From Streptomyces sp. YPW6 (GTDB lineage Bacteria; Actinomycetota; Actinomycetes; Streptomycetales; Streptomycetaceae), in NCBI RefSeq assembly GCF_018866325.1, contig NZ_CP076457.1:4561001-4625000 (forward strand): DNA of 64,000 nt, written 5' to 3'. The notes beneath the pieces were generated by a model that saw only the letters and a program-made list of their open reading frames with translations, was not told where the DNA came from and made no database searches. Position numbers and translations under genes: made by a program. Position 1 is the first letter of the stretch; the number at the start of each line of letters is the position of its first letter. This document shows positions 18,100 to 26,316 of this stretch, piece after piece.

Positions 18100-18588
18100 C
18101 TACGGCTGCCGCAGCGGCTTGGCCATGCAGATGCTGCTGTCGTACGTCCGGTAGTGCCCGAACTTCACCTCGCAGACGGTGTAGCCGCACGAGGCGTACA
18201 GCGCGACGGCCTCGGGCTGCTGGTCGCCGGTCTCCAGGACCATCCTGGTCCGGCCCGCGGCCCGGGCGTCCTCCTCCAGGGCGGCGAGCATCCGGCGGGC
18301 CAGGCCCCGGCCGCGGCCCTCGGGGATCACGAACATCCGCTTGATCTCGGCGTCGCCGTCCTCGTAGCCCTCGGCGTTGAGGTTCTGGGTCCGCCAGCCG
18401 CCGGTCGCCACCGGGCGCTCCTGCTCGTCGTAGGCGAGCAGATACAGACCGTGCGGCGGGACGAACATCGACGGGTCGAGCGGTGTGACATCGCCCTCGT
18501 CGCCGTAGCGCTCGGCGTATTCGAGCTGCACCTGGTCGTTGAGTTTGACGGCGTCGGGGTGGTCGAAAGGCCGAGGGTGAATAAGCAT
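18100..18588 (-). CDS. GNAT N-acetyltransferase
   Basis: 162 residues. EIKRMFVIPEGRGRGLARRM is the acetyl-CoA loop and ALYASCGYTVCEVKFGHY the C-terminal part. The N-terminus (NDQVQLEYAERYGDEGD) is like single-domain GNATs common in Streptomyces. It is the last complete host gene before attL, divergent from the former xthA promoter; both promoters would lie in 18589-18638. Confidence 0.87.
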   Translation of the reverse strand: MLIHPRPFDHPDAVKLNDQVQLEYAERYGDEGDVTPLDPSMFVPPHGLYLLAYDEQERPVATGGWRTQNLNAEGYEDGDAEIKRMFVIPEGRGRGLARRMLAALEEDARAAGRTRMVLETGDQQPEAVALYASCGYTVCEVKFGHYRTYDSSICMAKPLRQP

Positions 18589-18632
18589 GCTCTGTATCGT
18601 ATATCTGTGCGCTGGGGTGGAGTAGGTACTGT

Positions 18633-18676
18633 TCGGGGATGCTGACCGTTACTTCAGACAATGTGTCTAAAACATG
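18633..18676. other. attL: attL
   Basis: Junction of host xthA (left) and phage DNA (right). The only bases shared with attR around the junction are ACTTC (18651-18655). The symmetry of the rebuilt attP places the exchange at TC, 18654-18655. The phage-side arm 18655-18676 is the right half of the attP dyad. Confidence 0.88.
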
Positions 18677-18686
18677 GTGCCCTTGA
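18639..18686 (+). pseudogene. xthA: Stranded 5' end of exodeoxyribonuclease III gene
   Basis: ATG 18639 with GGGG just upstream begins MLTVTS, the usual Streptomyces exodeoxyribonuclease III N-terminus. After the sixth codon the reading frame enters phage DNA (DNVSKTWCP) and stops at 18684-18686. The remainder of the gene is at 57105-57911. The native promoter stays on this side, so it now transcribes only a 15-codon peptide and then the prophage end. Confidence 0.9.
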
Positions 18687-18742
18687 CCTGTGGGTATGCC
18701 GCACGTCAAGCCGAAGCGGGCTCGTCGAATACGGTACAGAAC

Positions 18743-18784
18743 GCAGTGGACCCCGGGGCCTTGGCCGTCCCGGGGGTCCACTGC
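18743..18784. terminator. Strong terminator just inside attL
   Basis: A roughly 15-bp perfect stem flanks a short loop (left arm from 18743, right arm ending 18784). It would block transcripts coming from the stranded xthA promoter and from the accessory gene on the other strand. Confidence 0.75.
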
Positions 18785-18793
18785 TCTCGGTCC

Positions 18794-19117
18794 CTACTCT
18801 GCTGGCGGCCCGTCCACGTGGCAGTAGCAGGCGCAGCGGCCTGCCGGGCGGCGGCAGTCCAGGTGAACGGCTGCCTGGCCGGACAAGCTCGCCGCCCGGC
18901 AGTGCGGACCTGTAGGGGCCCCCGTGTCCGTGCCCACCCTGACGGCGCTCTCGCGGCCGTTCTGCTCGCCCCGGGCCTTCTGGACGATGTCTCGTGCCTC
19001 CTTGGCCATCTGGCCGAGCCGGATGCCGAAGGGGCACGATCCGGGACGGGCCTGGCACCACTCGCACCGCGCCGTGTGGTCTATGACCGCCCGGTACAGA
19101 ACCATGTCATCAGTCAC
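18794..19117 (-). CDS. Small Cys-rich accessory protein
   Basis: 107 residues from GTG 19117 (preceded by a G-run). The N-terminal motif HTARCEWCQARPGSCPFG and the C-terminal C-x-C-x-C cluster (CRRPAGRCACYCH) suggest bound metal. Similar small proteins accompany ATPase/XRE/DUF397 groups in Streptomyces. The role is unknown. It follows the ATPase gene on the same strand after 26 bp. Confidence 0.65.
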   Translation of the reverse strand: MTDDMVLYRAVIDHTARCEWCQARPGSCPFGIRLGQMAKEARDIVQKARGEQNGRESAVRVGTDTGAPTGPHCRAASLSGQAAVHLDCRRPAGRCACYCHVDGPPAE

Positions 19118-19143
19118 GGGCCCCCACTGTGTGGCAGGTCTGC

Positions 19144-19587
19144 TCACCACTTCACCGCCGCCCATACGACCTTCCCGCCGTCGCGATCGGCGCACCCCCA
19201 CGCGGCGGCCATCAGCGACACGAGCAGCAGACCGCGTCCGCGTTCGGCGAGGGTCGAGGCCGGCCGAAGGTACGGCAGGGTCGGGCATTCATCGTGAACC
19301 TCGACCCTCGTACGCCCCGGCTTGGCGTCGACAACCACCCGAATGGACGTGCCCGGACTCATGCGTGCTCCGTGCCGGATCGCGTTCGTGGCCAGCTCGG
19401 ACGCGAGCAGTTCCAGTGTGCCGAGGGCATCCTCCGGAGTGTCCGGCTCCTGGTAGGCCGCGGCCTCGCGCACGTACCGACGTGCTGCCCGGACGGACTC
19501 GGGCATGGCCCCGCAGATCAGCTGCGGCGGAACGAATCGCCTCCGATCCCCTGGCGGTAAAGCTCGATGCGGATGCATGGACATCAT
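19144..19587 (-). CDS. HATPase-fold ATP-binding protein (AbaA/anti-sigma-like)
   Basis: 147 residues. It has a GHKL/HATPase_c fold of the RsbW-like class: the N box ELLASELATNAIRHG, the G1 region VHDECPTLP and the G2 box AERGRGLLLVSLMAAAWG. Such proteins in Streptomyces act as anti-sigma factors or partners of XRE/DUF397 proteins. ATG 19587 is chosen because AGGGG lies 6 nt upstream. It is divergent from the XRE regulator gene across 231 bp that must hold both promoters. Confidence 0.85.
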   Translation of the reverse strand: MMSMHPHRALPPGDRRRFVPPQLICGAMPESVRAARRYVREAAAYQEPDTPEDALGTLELLASELATNAIRHGARMSPGTSIRVVVDAKPGRTRVEVHDECPTLPYLRPASTLAERGRGLLLVSLMAAAWGCADRDGGKVVWAAVKW

Positions 19588-19818
19588 GCGGACCCCTGAC
19601 GCTGTGGCCGATCCGGACCTCGTCCGACCGTGTCGGCGCGGATGGAAATCTGGAATCATCGTGCGTCCCATACAGTGGCGATTGCAAGTGTCTCACTGTC
19701 GAAATAAGAATTTGCATATGCCGTGTAGAACGGCTGTAGGAAGGGGTGGTGAAAGATGACAGGGCGGCGCGGGGCGCGGCAGACTGGACCCGACAACACA
19801 GCGAGAGGGCAGGGGTTC

Positions 19819-20676
19819 GTGAGCGCACCGACAGTGAGACGGCGGCAGCTCGGCCGTACGCTGCGGGCCCTACGCGAGTCCTTGGGACTCAAGCAGGACG
19901 AGGTAGCAAGCCGATCGGGTGGCAAGCTCAACGGGGCCAAGATCAGCCGGATTGAAACGGCTGTAACCGCGGCGACCGCCGCAGACGTCAAACTGATCTT
20001 GGACGCCTGCGGGATCGACGACGAAGAGACCCGCGCGGGGCTTCTTCGGCTCACCCGCGAGGGCGCACGGCGTGGATGGTGGCAGTCGTACCGCTCCGTT
20101 CTCACCCCGGCATACGAAGACTTGATCAGCCTGGAATCCGAAGCCGAGCAGATCAGCACATGGCAGCCGGTGATGATCCCGGGCCTGCTCCAGACCGCCG
20201 ATTACGCTCGCCGGATAATCTCCGCTACCGCCATGGGCGACGCCGTCGCAGAGCGGGTGACCGCTCTCGTCGAGGTGCGCCTCGCGCGACAATCGGTGCT
20301 CACGCAGCACAACCCGTTGACCCTCTGGGCAATCATCGGGGAAGCCGCTCTGCGTACGCGCACTGAGGACCCGCGGCTCATGTCTGACCAGCTCGGCAAG
20401 CTCCTCGCGGCAGCCTCGTGGCCGAACGTCACGATCCAAGTGCTGCCCCTGGACGAGCCGCCGCACGTGGGCCAGACCGGTGCCTATTCCATCCTGGGGT
20501 ACGGGGCGCATGCCAGCCTGGACGTGGTGCACATCGAGTCGCTGACACAGGCTCTCTACGTCGAGGGGCGCGAAAACGTGTCCGCCTACCAGGACGCCAT
20601 CGGCACCCTTCGGACGCAAGCACTCGCCCCTGACGCGTCTGCCGAATTGATCACTGAGATTAGGGACCAGATATGA
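19819..20676 (+). CDS. XRE regulator with DUF5753 (WhiJ/AbaA-like)
   Basis: 285 residues. A Cro/C1-type helix-turn-helix at residues 8-65 (LGRTLRALRESLGLKQDEVA, GAKISRIETAVTAATAADV) is followed by the long DUF5753 domain (EAEQISTWQPVMIPGLLQTA; QVLPLDEPPHVGQTGAYSIL). This is the type found in Streptomyces WhiJ-like developmental regulators. GTG 19819 has AGGGG upstream; an ATG at 19756 would add 21 residues. It overlaps the DUF397 gene by 4 bp. Confidence 0.9.
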   Translation: MSAPTVRRRQLGRTLRALRESLGLKQDEVASRSGGKLNGAKISRIETAVTAATAADVKLILDACGIDDEETRAGLLRLTREGARRGWWQSYRSVLTPAYEDLISLESEAEQISTWQPVMIPGLLQTADYARRIISATAMGDAVAERVTALVEVRLARQSVLTQHNPLTLWAIIGEAALRTRTEDPRLMSDQLGKLLAAASWPNVTIQVLPLDEPPHVGQTGAYSILGYGAHASLDVVHIESLTQALYVEGRENVSAYQDAIGTLRTQALAPDASAELITEIRDQI

Positions 20677-20888
20677 CCACTCGCACCGCTCCCGACGCCT
20701 CCGCACTGCCCGTAGCGTGGTGGAAGTCGTCGCGCTCGGCTGCACAGTCCGACTGCGTGGAGTGCGGCCTCCTCGACGGCGGCCCGGTCGCCGTCCGCGA
20801 CAGCAAGGTCCCGCATGGCCCCGCCATCGTCGTCAGCCGCGCAGCCCTCGCCGCCATGGTCGGCGCGGTGTCGGACGGCACTCTGTAG
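20673..20888 (+). CDS. DUF397 protein
   Basis: 71 residues. The DUF397 signature is complete: WWKSSRSAAQSDCVECG, then VAVRDSKVPHGPAIVVSRAA. In Streptomyces these small proteins are partners of XRE/DUF5753 regulators (WhiJ and BldB neighbourhoods). ATGA overlap with the upstream regulator indicates a two-gene operon that ends at the terminator 20906-20942. Confidence 0.92.
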   Translation: MTTRTAPDASALPVAWWKSSRSAAQSDCVECGLLDGGPVAVRDSKVPHGPAIVVSRAALAAMVGAVSDGTL

Positions 20889-20905
20889 TACCCCTGACAC
20901 GGCGA

Positions 20906-20942
20906 AACCGCCCCCTCCCGCACTGTGCGGGAGGGGGCGGTT
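20906..20942. terminator. Perfect 17-bp bidirectional terminator
   Basis: Arms 20906-20922 and 20926-20942 are perfectly complementary with a 3-nt loop. It separates the rightward XRE/DUF397 operon from the end of the leftward lysis genes; the last lysis-gene stop codon overlaps it by one base. Confidence 0.9.
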
Positions 20943-21205
20943 CAGTTCCGGGAAAGCTGCCACAGGGTCAGAGCAAGTCCGATCACACCGACCAGCGCGG
21001 CCAGCGACGGCAGCGGCCAGCGGGCCCGCTCAAGGGCATCGAGCCGCTTCTCGTGGTCGGCCATGGCCCGGTCTGTCTGGTCTCCTCGCTGTACGAGCAG
21101 CGCCAGGCTGCCATCTACGCGGGCGAATCCGGTCTCCATCGTGCCGCGTAGCCGCTCCAGCTCAACCGCTACCGCGGCCGGGTCGGACGGGGGCGGGATA
21201 GTCAC
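20942..21205 (-). CDS. XhlA/holin-like small membrane protein
   Basis: 87 residues. A coiled-coil N-terminal half (ELERLRGTMETGFARVDGSL) and one C-terminal membrane helix (LAALVGVIGLALTLWQL) match the layout of haemolysin XhlA-type phage lysis accessories. It overlaps the upstream holin stop by 4 bp and is the last gene of the leftward late transcript. Confidence 0.65.
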   Translation of the reverse strand: MTIPPPSDPAAVAVELERLRGTMETGFARVDGSLALLVQRGDQTDRAMADHEKRLDALERARWPLPSLAALVGVIGLALTLWQLSRN

Positions 21206-21435
21206 GGGCGCCCGTCCTCGGAGAGGCCGAGCCCGACTCGGTCAAGCAGCTGCTCGACGGCCGGGAGCGCCATGACGCGGGCGAGGCCGGCCGCGATGGC
21301 GAGGGCCCCGGCCACCCACGGCAGGGTCTCGGGGATGCCGGACGCGGCGACGATCGCGGGGAGCGCTACGGCGAGCGCTACGGCGGCCTGGATACCGGTG
21401 CGGACTGTGCGCTTCGTGCTCTGCTTCACGGTCAC
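21202..21435 (-). CDS. Putative holin
   Basis: 77 residues with two hydrophobic segments (IQAAVALAVALPAIVAASG and WVAGALAIAAGLARVMAL) and a charged start, lying directly after the endolysin gene. This is the usual size, topology and place of a phage holin, which makes the membrane lesion timed for lysis. GTG 21435 overlaps the endolysin stop; a second GTG at 21429 gives a possible dual start. Confidence 0.7.
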   Translation of the reverse strand: MTVKQSTKRTVRTGIQAAVALAVALPAIVAASGIPETLPWVAGALAIAAGLARVMALPAVEQLLDRVGLGLSEDGRP

Positions 21436-22502
21436 TTCTTCTTTCCGTAGGCGATGGTGTGGAGAGCGGCCCACCCGCGCGGGCCGATGGCGGGGTCGTA
21501 GTGCAGTCCGCGGGCGCGATACGCGGGGTGCGCCTGGTGAAACCGGGCGGTCGCCGCCCGCGTGGCAGGTCCGTAGTTGTCGGCTTCCGGGATGGCCCTG
21601 GACATGAAGCCAGCGGCCTTGAGTGCCCGCTGAAGGCCGCGCGCTGAGGGCGACCTGTGGCCCGGGGCGAGGCCCTTCGGGAATGCGGGCGGTGCGTAGG
21701 GCTTCGGAGCCGGCTTGCCCGGCAGGGTGCCGAGCAGCTTCCGGAGACTCGACTCCCCCGGTACGCCATCGGCATCAGCCCCGGAGTAGCCCAGGGACCG
21801 CTGCCAAGCGGCGTAGCAGCGGGTATCGGCGTCAGTCCAGGTCGGCCCCGGGCCGTTCTTGTACTGGCCTCCGTACCCCTTCTTGACCAGGGCCTCGCCG
21901 ACGCGGGTCACGTGGCTGCCCTTGGCCCCGTAGCCGTACGGCACACCGTTGATGGTCACCCGGTAGCGGGCGGCGCCCGTCGGCGCGGTCCCGCTCGTGG
22001 GCGGCTGGTAGCCCTTGGCAGGCATACCGGCCTTCACCCATGCGTACAGGTCCGGACCGGGGCACTCCGTGGCGATGCCGTCGCGGTGACCACGCCGGGC
22101 CAGCGTCCGGCCGGTCCGGCGGCACGCCTCGTCGTACAGGGCGCGAGCCGCAGAGAGGGCCTTGGCGGATGCAGTCGGGCCGCCCTTGCCGACCGCGATG
22201 AGCACGCCGAGACCGCTGATGTTGTGGCCAGGGCAGTGGGCCCCCTGAAGGTCCCAGCCGCGGCCCTCGAAGACCTCGCCGTCCTGGTCCACGATGAAGT
22301 TGTAGCCGACGCCTGCCCAGCGGTTCCCGTCGATGTGCAGGCGCTCGACTTCGCGGGCGAGAGCGGCCCCGGTCGGGCTGCCAGGAACGCCGCCGAACCA
22401 GTGGACGAAGAACTCCGTTCGGGAGCTGAGCGGCACGGTGGCCGGGGTGCCGTTCCAGGGCCGCGCGCCCCACGTAGCTCGGCTGATGATCGACACAGTC
22501 AT
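21432..22502 (-). CDS. Endolysin: N-acetylmuramoyl-L-alanine amidase with peptidoglycan-binding domains
   Basis: 356 residues. The N-terminal amidase_2/PGRP domain (1-170) shows zinc ligands in FFVHWFGG and GHRDGIATECPGP, and the body motif FIVDQDGEVFEGRGW. Two C-terminal peptidoglycan-binding-like regions follow (about 195-255 and 280-345, the latter with GLQRALKAAGF and YGPATRAATARFHQAH). It cuts the amide between muramic acid and peptide at the end of infection. ATG 22502 has GGAGA 7 nt upstream. The holin gene is coupled to its stop. Confidence 0.92.
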   Translation of the reverse strand: MTVSIISRATWGARPWNGTPATVPLSSRTEFFVHWFGGVPGSPTGAALAREVERLHIDGNRWAGVGYNFIVDQDGEVFEGRGWDLQGAHCPGHNISGLGVLIAVGKGGPTASAKALSAARALYDEACRRTGRTLARRGHRDGIATECPGPDLYAWVKAGMPAKGYQPPTSGTAPTGAARYRVTINGVPYGYGAKGSHVTRVGEALVKKGYGGQYKNGPGPTWTDADTRCYAAWQRSLGYSGADADGVPGESSLRKLLGTLPGKPAPKPYAPPAFPKGLAPGHRSPSARGLQRALKAAGFMSRAIPEADNYGPATRAATARFHQAHPAYRARGLHYDPAIGPRGWAALHTIAYGKKK

Positions 22503-22522
22503 GGGCAGGTCTCCAGACATGC

Positions 22523-22551
22523 AAAAGGCCCCGGCCGGATCGGCTCGGGGC
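22523..22551 (-). terminator. Intrinsic terminator with T-run, tail / lysis boundary
   Basis: On the - strand a 10-bp GC stem with one bulged A (22551 to 22528) is followed by CTTTT. It lies between the lectin-like gene and the endolysin, so it may limit lysis gene expression relative to tail genes. Confidence 0.7.
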
Positions 22552-22578
22552 ATGAGGTTCGGGGAAGTGAGGTCAGCG

Positions 22579-22911
22579 TCAGGTGGGCATGTGGGCGATC
22601 CAGTGCACGGGCTGGGACGCCCAGGTGTCGGGCCCTTCGGAAGAGTCCGTGACCAGCACGAAGAGCGTGAATCCGCTCGCGTTGACGCTGATGGGGCGGG
22701 CCTCGAACCGGCCCGTCACGCCCGAGCCCGAAGCAATCTCTACGCTCATCATCGGTGTGACGGGGAACGGCTCCGGGAACGGGACAAACTCGGTGTGGCT
22801 GGTCTGGTTGGTGAAGCTGACCAGGATGATTCCGGCCTGGTAGTCCTTGGCGTTCATCCGGGCGTCGGTGATGCGCATTCCTGGCCGCCACAGGGTCGCG
22901 GGTACGGGCAT
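22579..22911 (-). CDS. H-type lectin-like tail-associated protein
   Basis: 110 residues. The pattern ILVSFTNQTSHTEFVPFPEP, then FPVTPMMSVEIAS, NASGFTLFVL and VHWIAHM, follows the H-type (agglutinin) lectin fold: an F-x-x-PF-x-x-P strand, an x-GF strand and a closing W-x-A. It could bind sugars on the host wall as a receptor-binding or tail-tip accessory. ATG 22911 has a strong GAGGAGG site. The family call is by eye. Confidence 0.55.
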   Translation of the reverse strand: MPVPATLWRPGMRITDARMNAKDYQAGIILVSFTNQTSHTEFVPFPEPFPVTPMMSVEIASGSGVTGRFEARPISVNASGFTLFVLVTDSSEGPDTWASQPVHWIAHMPT

Positions 22912-22926
22912 GGGCGCGCCTCCTCT

Positions 22927-25900
22927 CTACAGGGCCACGATGGTGGGCCGGGCAAGCCGAACGTCTGCCCCGGCGGCGTGCGATGTCGTGATGCCGTTGA
23001 CGGACCGGGTTACCGCCATCTGCTGCGGGCCGACGTACAGGCCCCGCCACGAGACGTGGATTGGCAGCGGGTTGGTAGCCGCAGACGACAGGAACGAGCG
23101 CACGGCGATGCTGCCTGCCGCCGTGAGGTCGGCGTCCGAACCGGTGACCTGCCAGGTCCCGGGCTCGGAGGCCGACTGCGGCCATAGCTTCGCGGTGATG
23201 GTCGTGTCTGCCACGGCAAGCCGTAGCCGATACCGGGTACCCGCACTGAACGTGTACGGGGTCGTATACGACGCGAGCAAGGTCTCGCCACCGTTGCGCT
23301 TCCGCAGGTTCAGGTACATCGCGCCCGACTGCGAGATCTGGACGCGAGCGAAGTACATGTGATTGTCATCGGTACGGCGCACGCACGCGTAGACGTAGGC
23401 GCTGTTGCCCGCGGGCACCTGGTCCAAGGCGAAGTCAACGCCCAGGTCAACATCCCTGGTGGCAACTGGCACGCTGGTGATCCGAAAGACGTTCTTGGTG
23501 GTGATGCTGTGCAGTCCGGCACCGCCGCTCACCGCGAAATCGGCGTCCGAACCGCCCTCAGTGGCCCACGGTTGCCCTGACGGTGCGATACCCCATCCTG
23601 ACGCCACCGTCCGACCGAAATCGTCCTCGGCCACGCCGCTGATCCCTGCCACCGTGACGATCTCACCGCCCGCCGTCACAGCAAACGGAAAGTCGTCCGG
23701 GTGCTCGGTGCTGGTGATCCAGGCGCGGCCAGCAGTCACGGTGACCGGCCACGCCGTAGCGTCTCCCGACACTGGCGCGGCCAGTACGGTGCCGGAGGTA
23801 TCCACCCGGCCGCGCACCGTATCGCCGACCACCCCGACGGCGTACGGCCCGGCCGGTGTGCAGCCGAGGGTGAGAACCCACGCCCGGGGGCGCGGTTCGT
23901 GCTCGATACGCCGCACGATTAGGTCAAGCGGGCCCGGCCCCGTGTAGATCGGGGGGTTGGTGATCCGCACGAGGTCCCCCACGCGCAGCCGACGCGCGTC
24001 CCGGATCAGCTCCGGGCGGCGGTGCAGCTCGACGCGGACCGTGGGGTATCGGGCCTCGTCCCACGTACCGAGGTGGGCGCGCCACCCGGCGATCGGGCGG
24101 GCCTGGTCGTCGCTGCCGAGCGACAGCGTCACGGCCTCCTCGTACGCGCCGATTCCGCCCTCTTCCGGCGGGAGGGCCGAGTTCGGGCCCTCCTCGATGA
24201 CGACGCGGCCAGAGCTTCCGCCTGCCCGGGTGACCGTCACGTCGTTGGGCCGGGCGGCGTCGTCCTCGGCGGGGTCCAGCGGCGGTGCGACCTGGCCGGC
24301 CGCGTAGTCGAGGACGAGCGTCGGTTCCTGGTTGTAGAGGGTGGCCCGGTCGCGGTAGACGAGCCCGAGCCGGTCCATGGTTTCTGCCAGGATTCCGGCG
24401 TCCGTGTCGACGATCTCGCCGAGCAGCGTCAGCACCTCCGCACGCCCCTGCGGGCCCATACGCTCGGACGGGGTGCCGATATCGCCGTCCCGTGCCGAGA
24501 GATGCAGGAGCGGTTCCTCGACGGCCAGGCGGCGCACGCGATCGACGGCCGACTCACGGGCGTACCCGCCATCCGCACCGTCATAGATCGTCACACCGGG
24601 CACCGCGCCCCCGCCGTTCGGCGTCCCGGGCACGCTGAAGGCGGCGAGGTGGCCGAGGGCAAGCCCCTGCATGCTGCCGCCCCAGTTGCCGACAACTGTC
24701 GCGGCCGTGCCCATGGCCCCGCTGTAGGTGGTCGAGGCGCGCCACCGTCCGCCGGTCGTGATGTCCCGCCACGCGGCCGTAAGGCGCGTCTGTCCGCCGT
24801 CGTTTGCGACGTAGACGGCCAGCCGGTTCCAGACCCCGGCGAAATCGGTGATGGCGGCGGGGGTGGTGAAGGTGAAGAACGCGAGCACGTCGCCATCTGC
24901 GTCACGGGCCTCGATCCGGATTCCGGTGGTCGAGGCGAGCACATGCGCGGACCGCGCCGAGCTGCCCGTGATGTTCACCCGCAGAATCTCGGTAGGCACG
25001 GTGGGCAGTGTGGGCAGGTGGTAGACCATCTCGACGTGCCACCCCGCAGCCGCAGCGGCGGGCACCGTTGCGGCCAACGTCGCAACCGTGCCCGTGGTCG
25101 GCAGTGGAGCCGATCCGGGCAGGCTGTCGTCCGCGGCCATCGTCATACCGGATACCCGTAGCGGGCGCACCCCGGGAGTGGGGGAGTAGAGCTGCGTGGC
25201 CCCCTGTTCGTCCTCCATCGGCCAATACGCCAGCAGGCCCGGGGCGGCCGGGATTCGGCGGCGGAGGGTGGATTCCAGCGGGCGGCGCCCCTGGCCGAGC
25301 CTTCGGAGGATGCCTGCGGCGCGTACAGGTACGTAGGCGTCGTGCCCGGCCCCGGTCCACCGCGCGGGCCAGTCGGGCACCTCGCCCGTGAACAGGGCCT
25401 CACGGCGGCTGATTGCGGCCGCGCCGGTCAGAGTCCAGGTCCGGCCGGCTGAGTCCGTCATGCCCTCGGCACCGTCCGGCAGGCCGGTGAAGTCCGGGGC
25501 AGCGACCAGCGTGCCGTTGATGCCCGCGCGGACCTCAGCCCGGTGCACGCGGCCCGCGAGGGCGATACCCGGGTACGGCAGACCGAGCATGGTCCCCAGC
25601 ACGAGCGGAGTCGCCGGGTTGGCCACGCTCGTGGTGCCAGCGCTCACGACCGGTTCGCCGATCGCGGTCCATGGGCCCGCCGCGGTGGGCCCGCTGTAGA
25701 ACGTGACCGCACAGCCGCCCGCGCCGTTGTCCACGTCCAGAACCGCGCGCACGCACAGTTGCCCGCCCTGGCCGTCAACCGGGGCGGTGCTCACCGCGGC
25801 CCGGAGGCCGGCCGACGTGCCGGTTGACGACCACGCGAGTTCTAGCGTGCCGTCCAGGAGCACAGACAGCCGATAGCCGATTGCCGCACCCTCCCATCGG

Positions 25901-26304
25901 GAGATGATCGGCCAGACCCGCCCGTACACGACCCAGTCGTCCGGGGTGATCTCCGCCCGGAGGTCGAGGTCACCGGGTGTGGCGAGAGCCGCTGAGTGCG
26001 GGGTCAAGGCATGGCCGCCGTCAAGGCGGAGCCAGGACTCCTCAGCCGGAACCGTGATGCGCAGCGGCGTATTACGGAGCAGCCGCCCGTGGTGCGGGCC
26101 CATCGCGTTACGCGGGCTGTACCGCCCGCCTGCGTTGTTGAGCAGCAGAGAGCACGACGCGGGGTCAGGCTGTGTTCCCTCGTTGGCCGTGCCGTGCGCG
26201 ATCCGGATCGGCTCCCGCGTGTAGATGTCCCGGGTGATATCCACCCAGGAACCGCCGAGCAGCAACTCGCCCCGCAGACCGAGCGGACTCTCCGGGAACG
26301 CCAC
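22927..26304 (-). CDS. Large tail tip / minor tail protein
   Basis: 1125 residues, the largest gene of the prophage. It is placed directly after the tape measure gene, where siphoviruses carry distal-tail and tail-tip/fibre proteins. The N-terminus (GSWVDITRDIYTREPIRIAH, CSLLLNNAGGRYSPRN) resembles the start of actinophage tail proteins. The middle and the C-terminal third (EDDFGRTVASGWGIAPSG; DVDLGVDFALDQVPAGNSAY) look like concanavalin/LamG-type beta-sandwich modules for sugar binding. It probably combines distal-tail, baseplate and adhesin functions, since no separate gene for each is seen. Confidence 0.75.
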   Translation of the reverse strand: MAFPESPLGLRGELLLGGSWVDITRDIYTREPIRIAHGTANEGTQPDPASCSLLLNNAGGRYSPRNAMGPHHGRLLRNTPLRITVPAEESWLRLDGGHALTPHSAALATPGDLDLRAEITPDDWVVYGRVWPIISRWEGAAIGYRLSVLLDGTLELAWSSTGTSAGLRAAVSTAPVDGQGGQLCVRAVLDVDNGAGGCAVTFYSGPTAAGPWTAIGEPVVSAGTTSVANPATPLVLGTMLGLPYPGIALAGRVHRAEVRAGINGTLVAAPDFTGLPDGAEGMTDSAGRTWTLTGAAAISRREALFTGEVPDWPARWTGAGHDAYVPVRAAGILRRLGQGRRPLESTLRRRIPAAPGLLAYWPMEDEQGATQLYSPTPGVRPLRVSGMTMAADDSLPGSAPLPTTGTVATLAATVPAAAAAGWHVEMVYHLPTLPTVPTEILRVNITGSSARSAHVLASTTGIRIEARDADGDVLAFFTFTTPAAITDFAGVWNRLAVYVANDGGQTRLTAAWRDITTGGRWRASTTYSGAMGTAATVVGNWGGSMQGLALGHLAAFSVPGTPNGGGAVPGVTIYDGADGGYARESAVDRVRRLAVEEPLLHLSARDGDIGTPSERMGPQGRAEVLTLLGEIVDTDAGILAETMDRLGLVYRDRATLYNQEPTLVLDYAAGQVAPPLDPAEDDAARPNDVTVTRAGGSSGRVVIEEGPNSALPPEEGGIGAYEEAVTLSLGSDDQARPIAGWRAHLGTWDEARYPTVRVELHRRPELIRDARRLRVGDLVRITNPPIYTGPGPLDLIVRRIEHEPRPRAWVLTLGCTPAGPYAVGVVGDTVRGRVDTSGTVLAAPVSGDATAWPVTVTAGRAWITSTEHPDDFPFAVTAGGEIVTVAGISGVAEDDFGRTVASGWGIAPSGQPWATEGGSDADFAVSGGAGLHSITTKNVFRITSVPVATRDVDLGVDFALDQVPAGNSAYVYACVRRTDDNHMYFARVQISQSGAMYLNLRKRNGGETLLASYTTPYTFSAGTRYRLRLAVADTTITAKLWPQSASEPGTWQVTGSDADLTAAGSIAVRSFLSSAATNPLPIHVSWRGLYVGPQQMAVTRSVNGITTSHAAGADVRLARPTIVAL

Positions 26305-26316
26305 GGCGTGCCTCCT

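Noticed and set aside
20906..20942. Left prophage boundary at this terminator
   Set aside because: The regulator cassette left of it looks host-like, but the xthA 5' end at 18639 shows that phage DNA extends to 18654.
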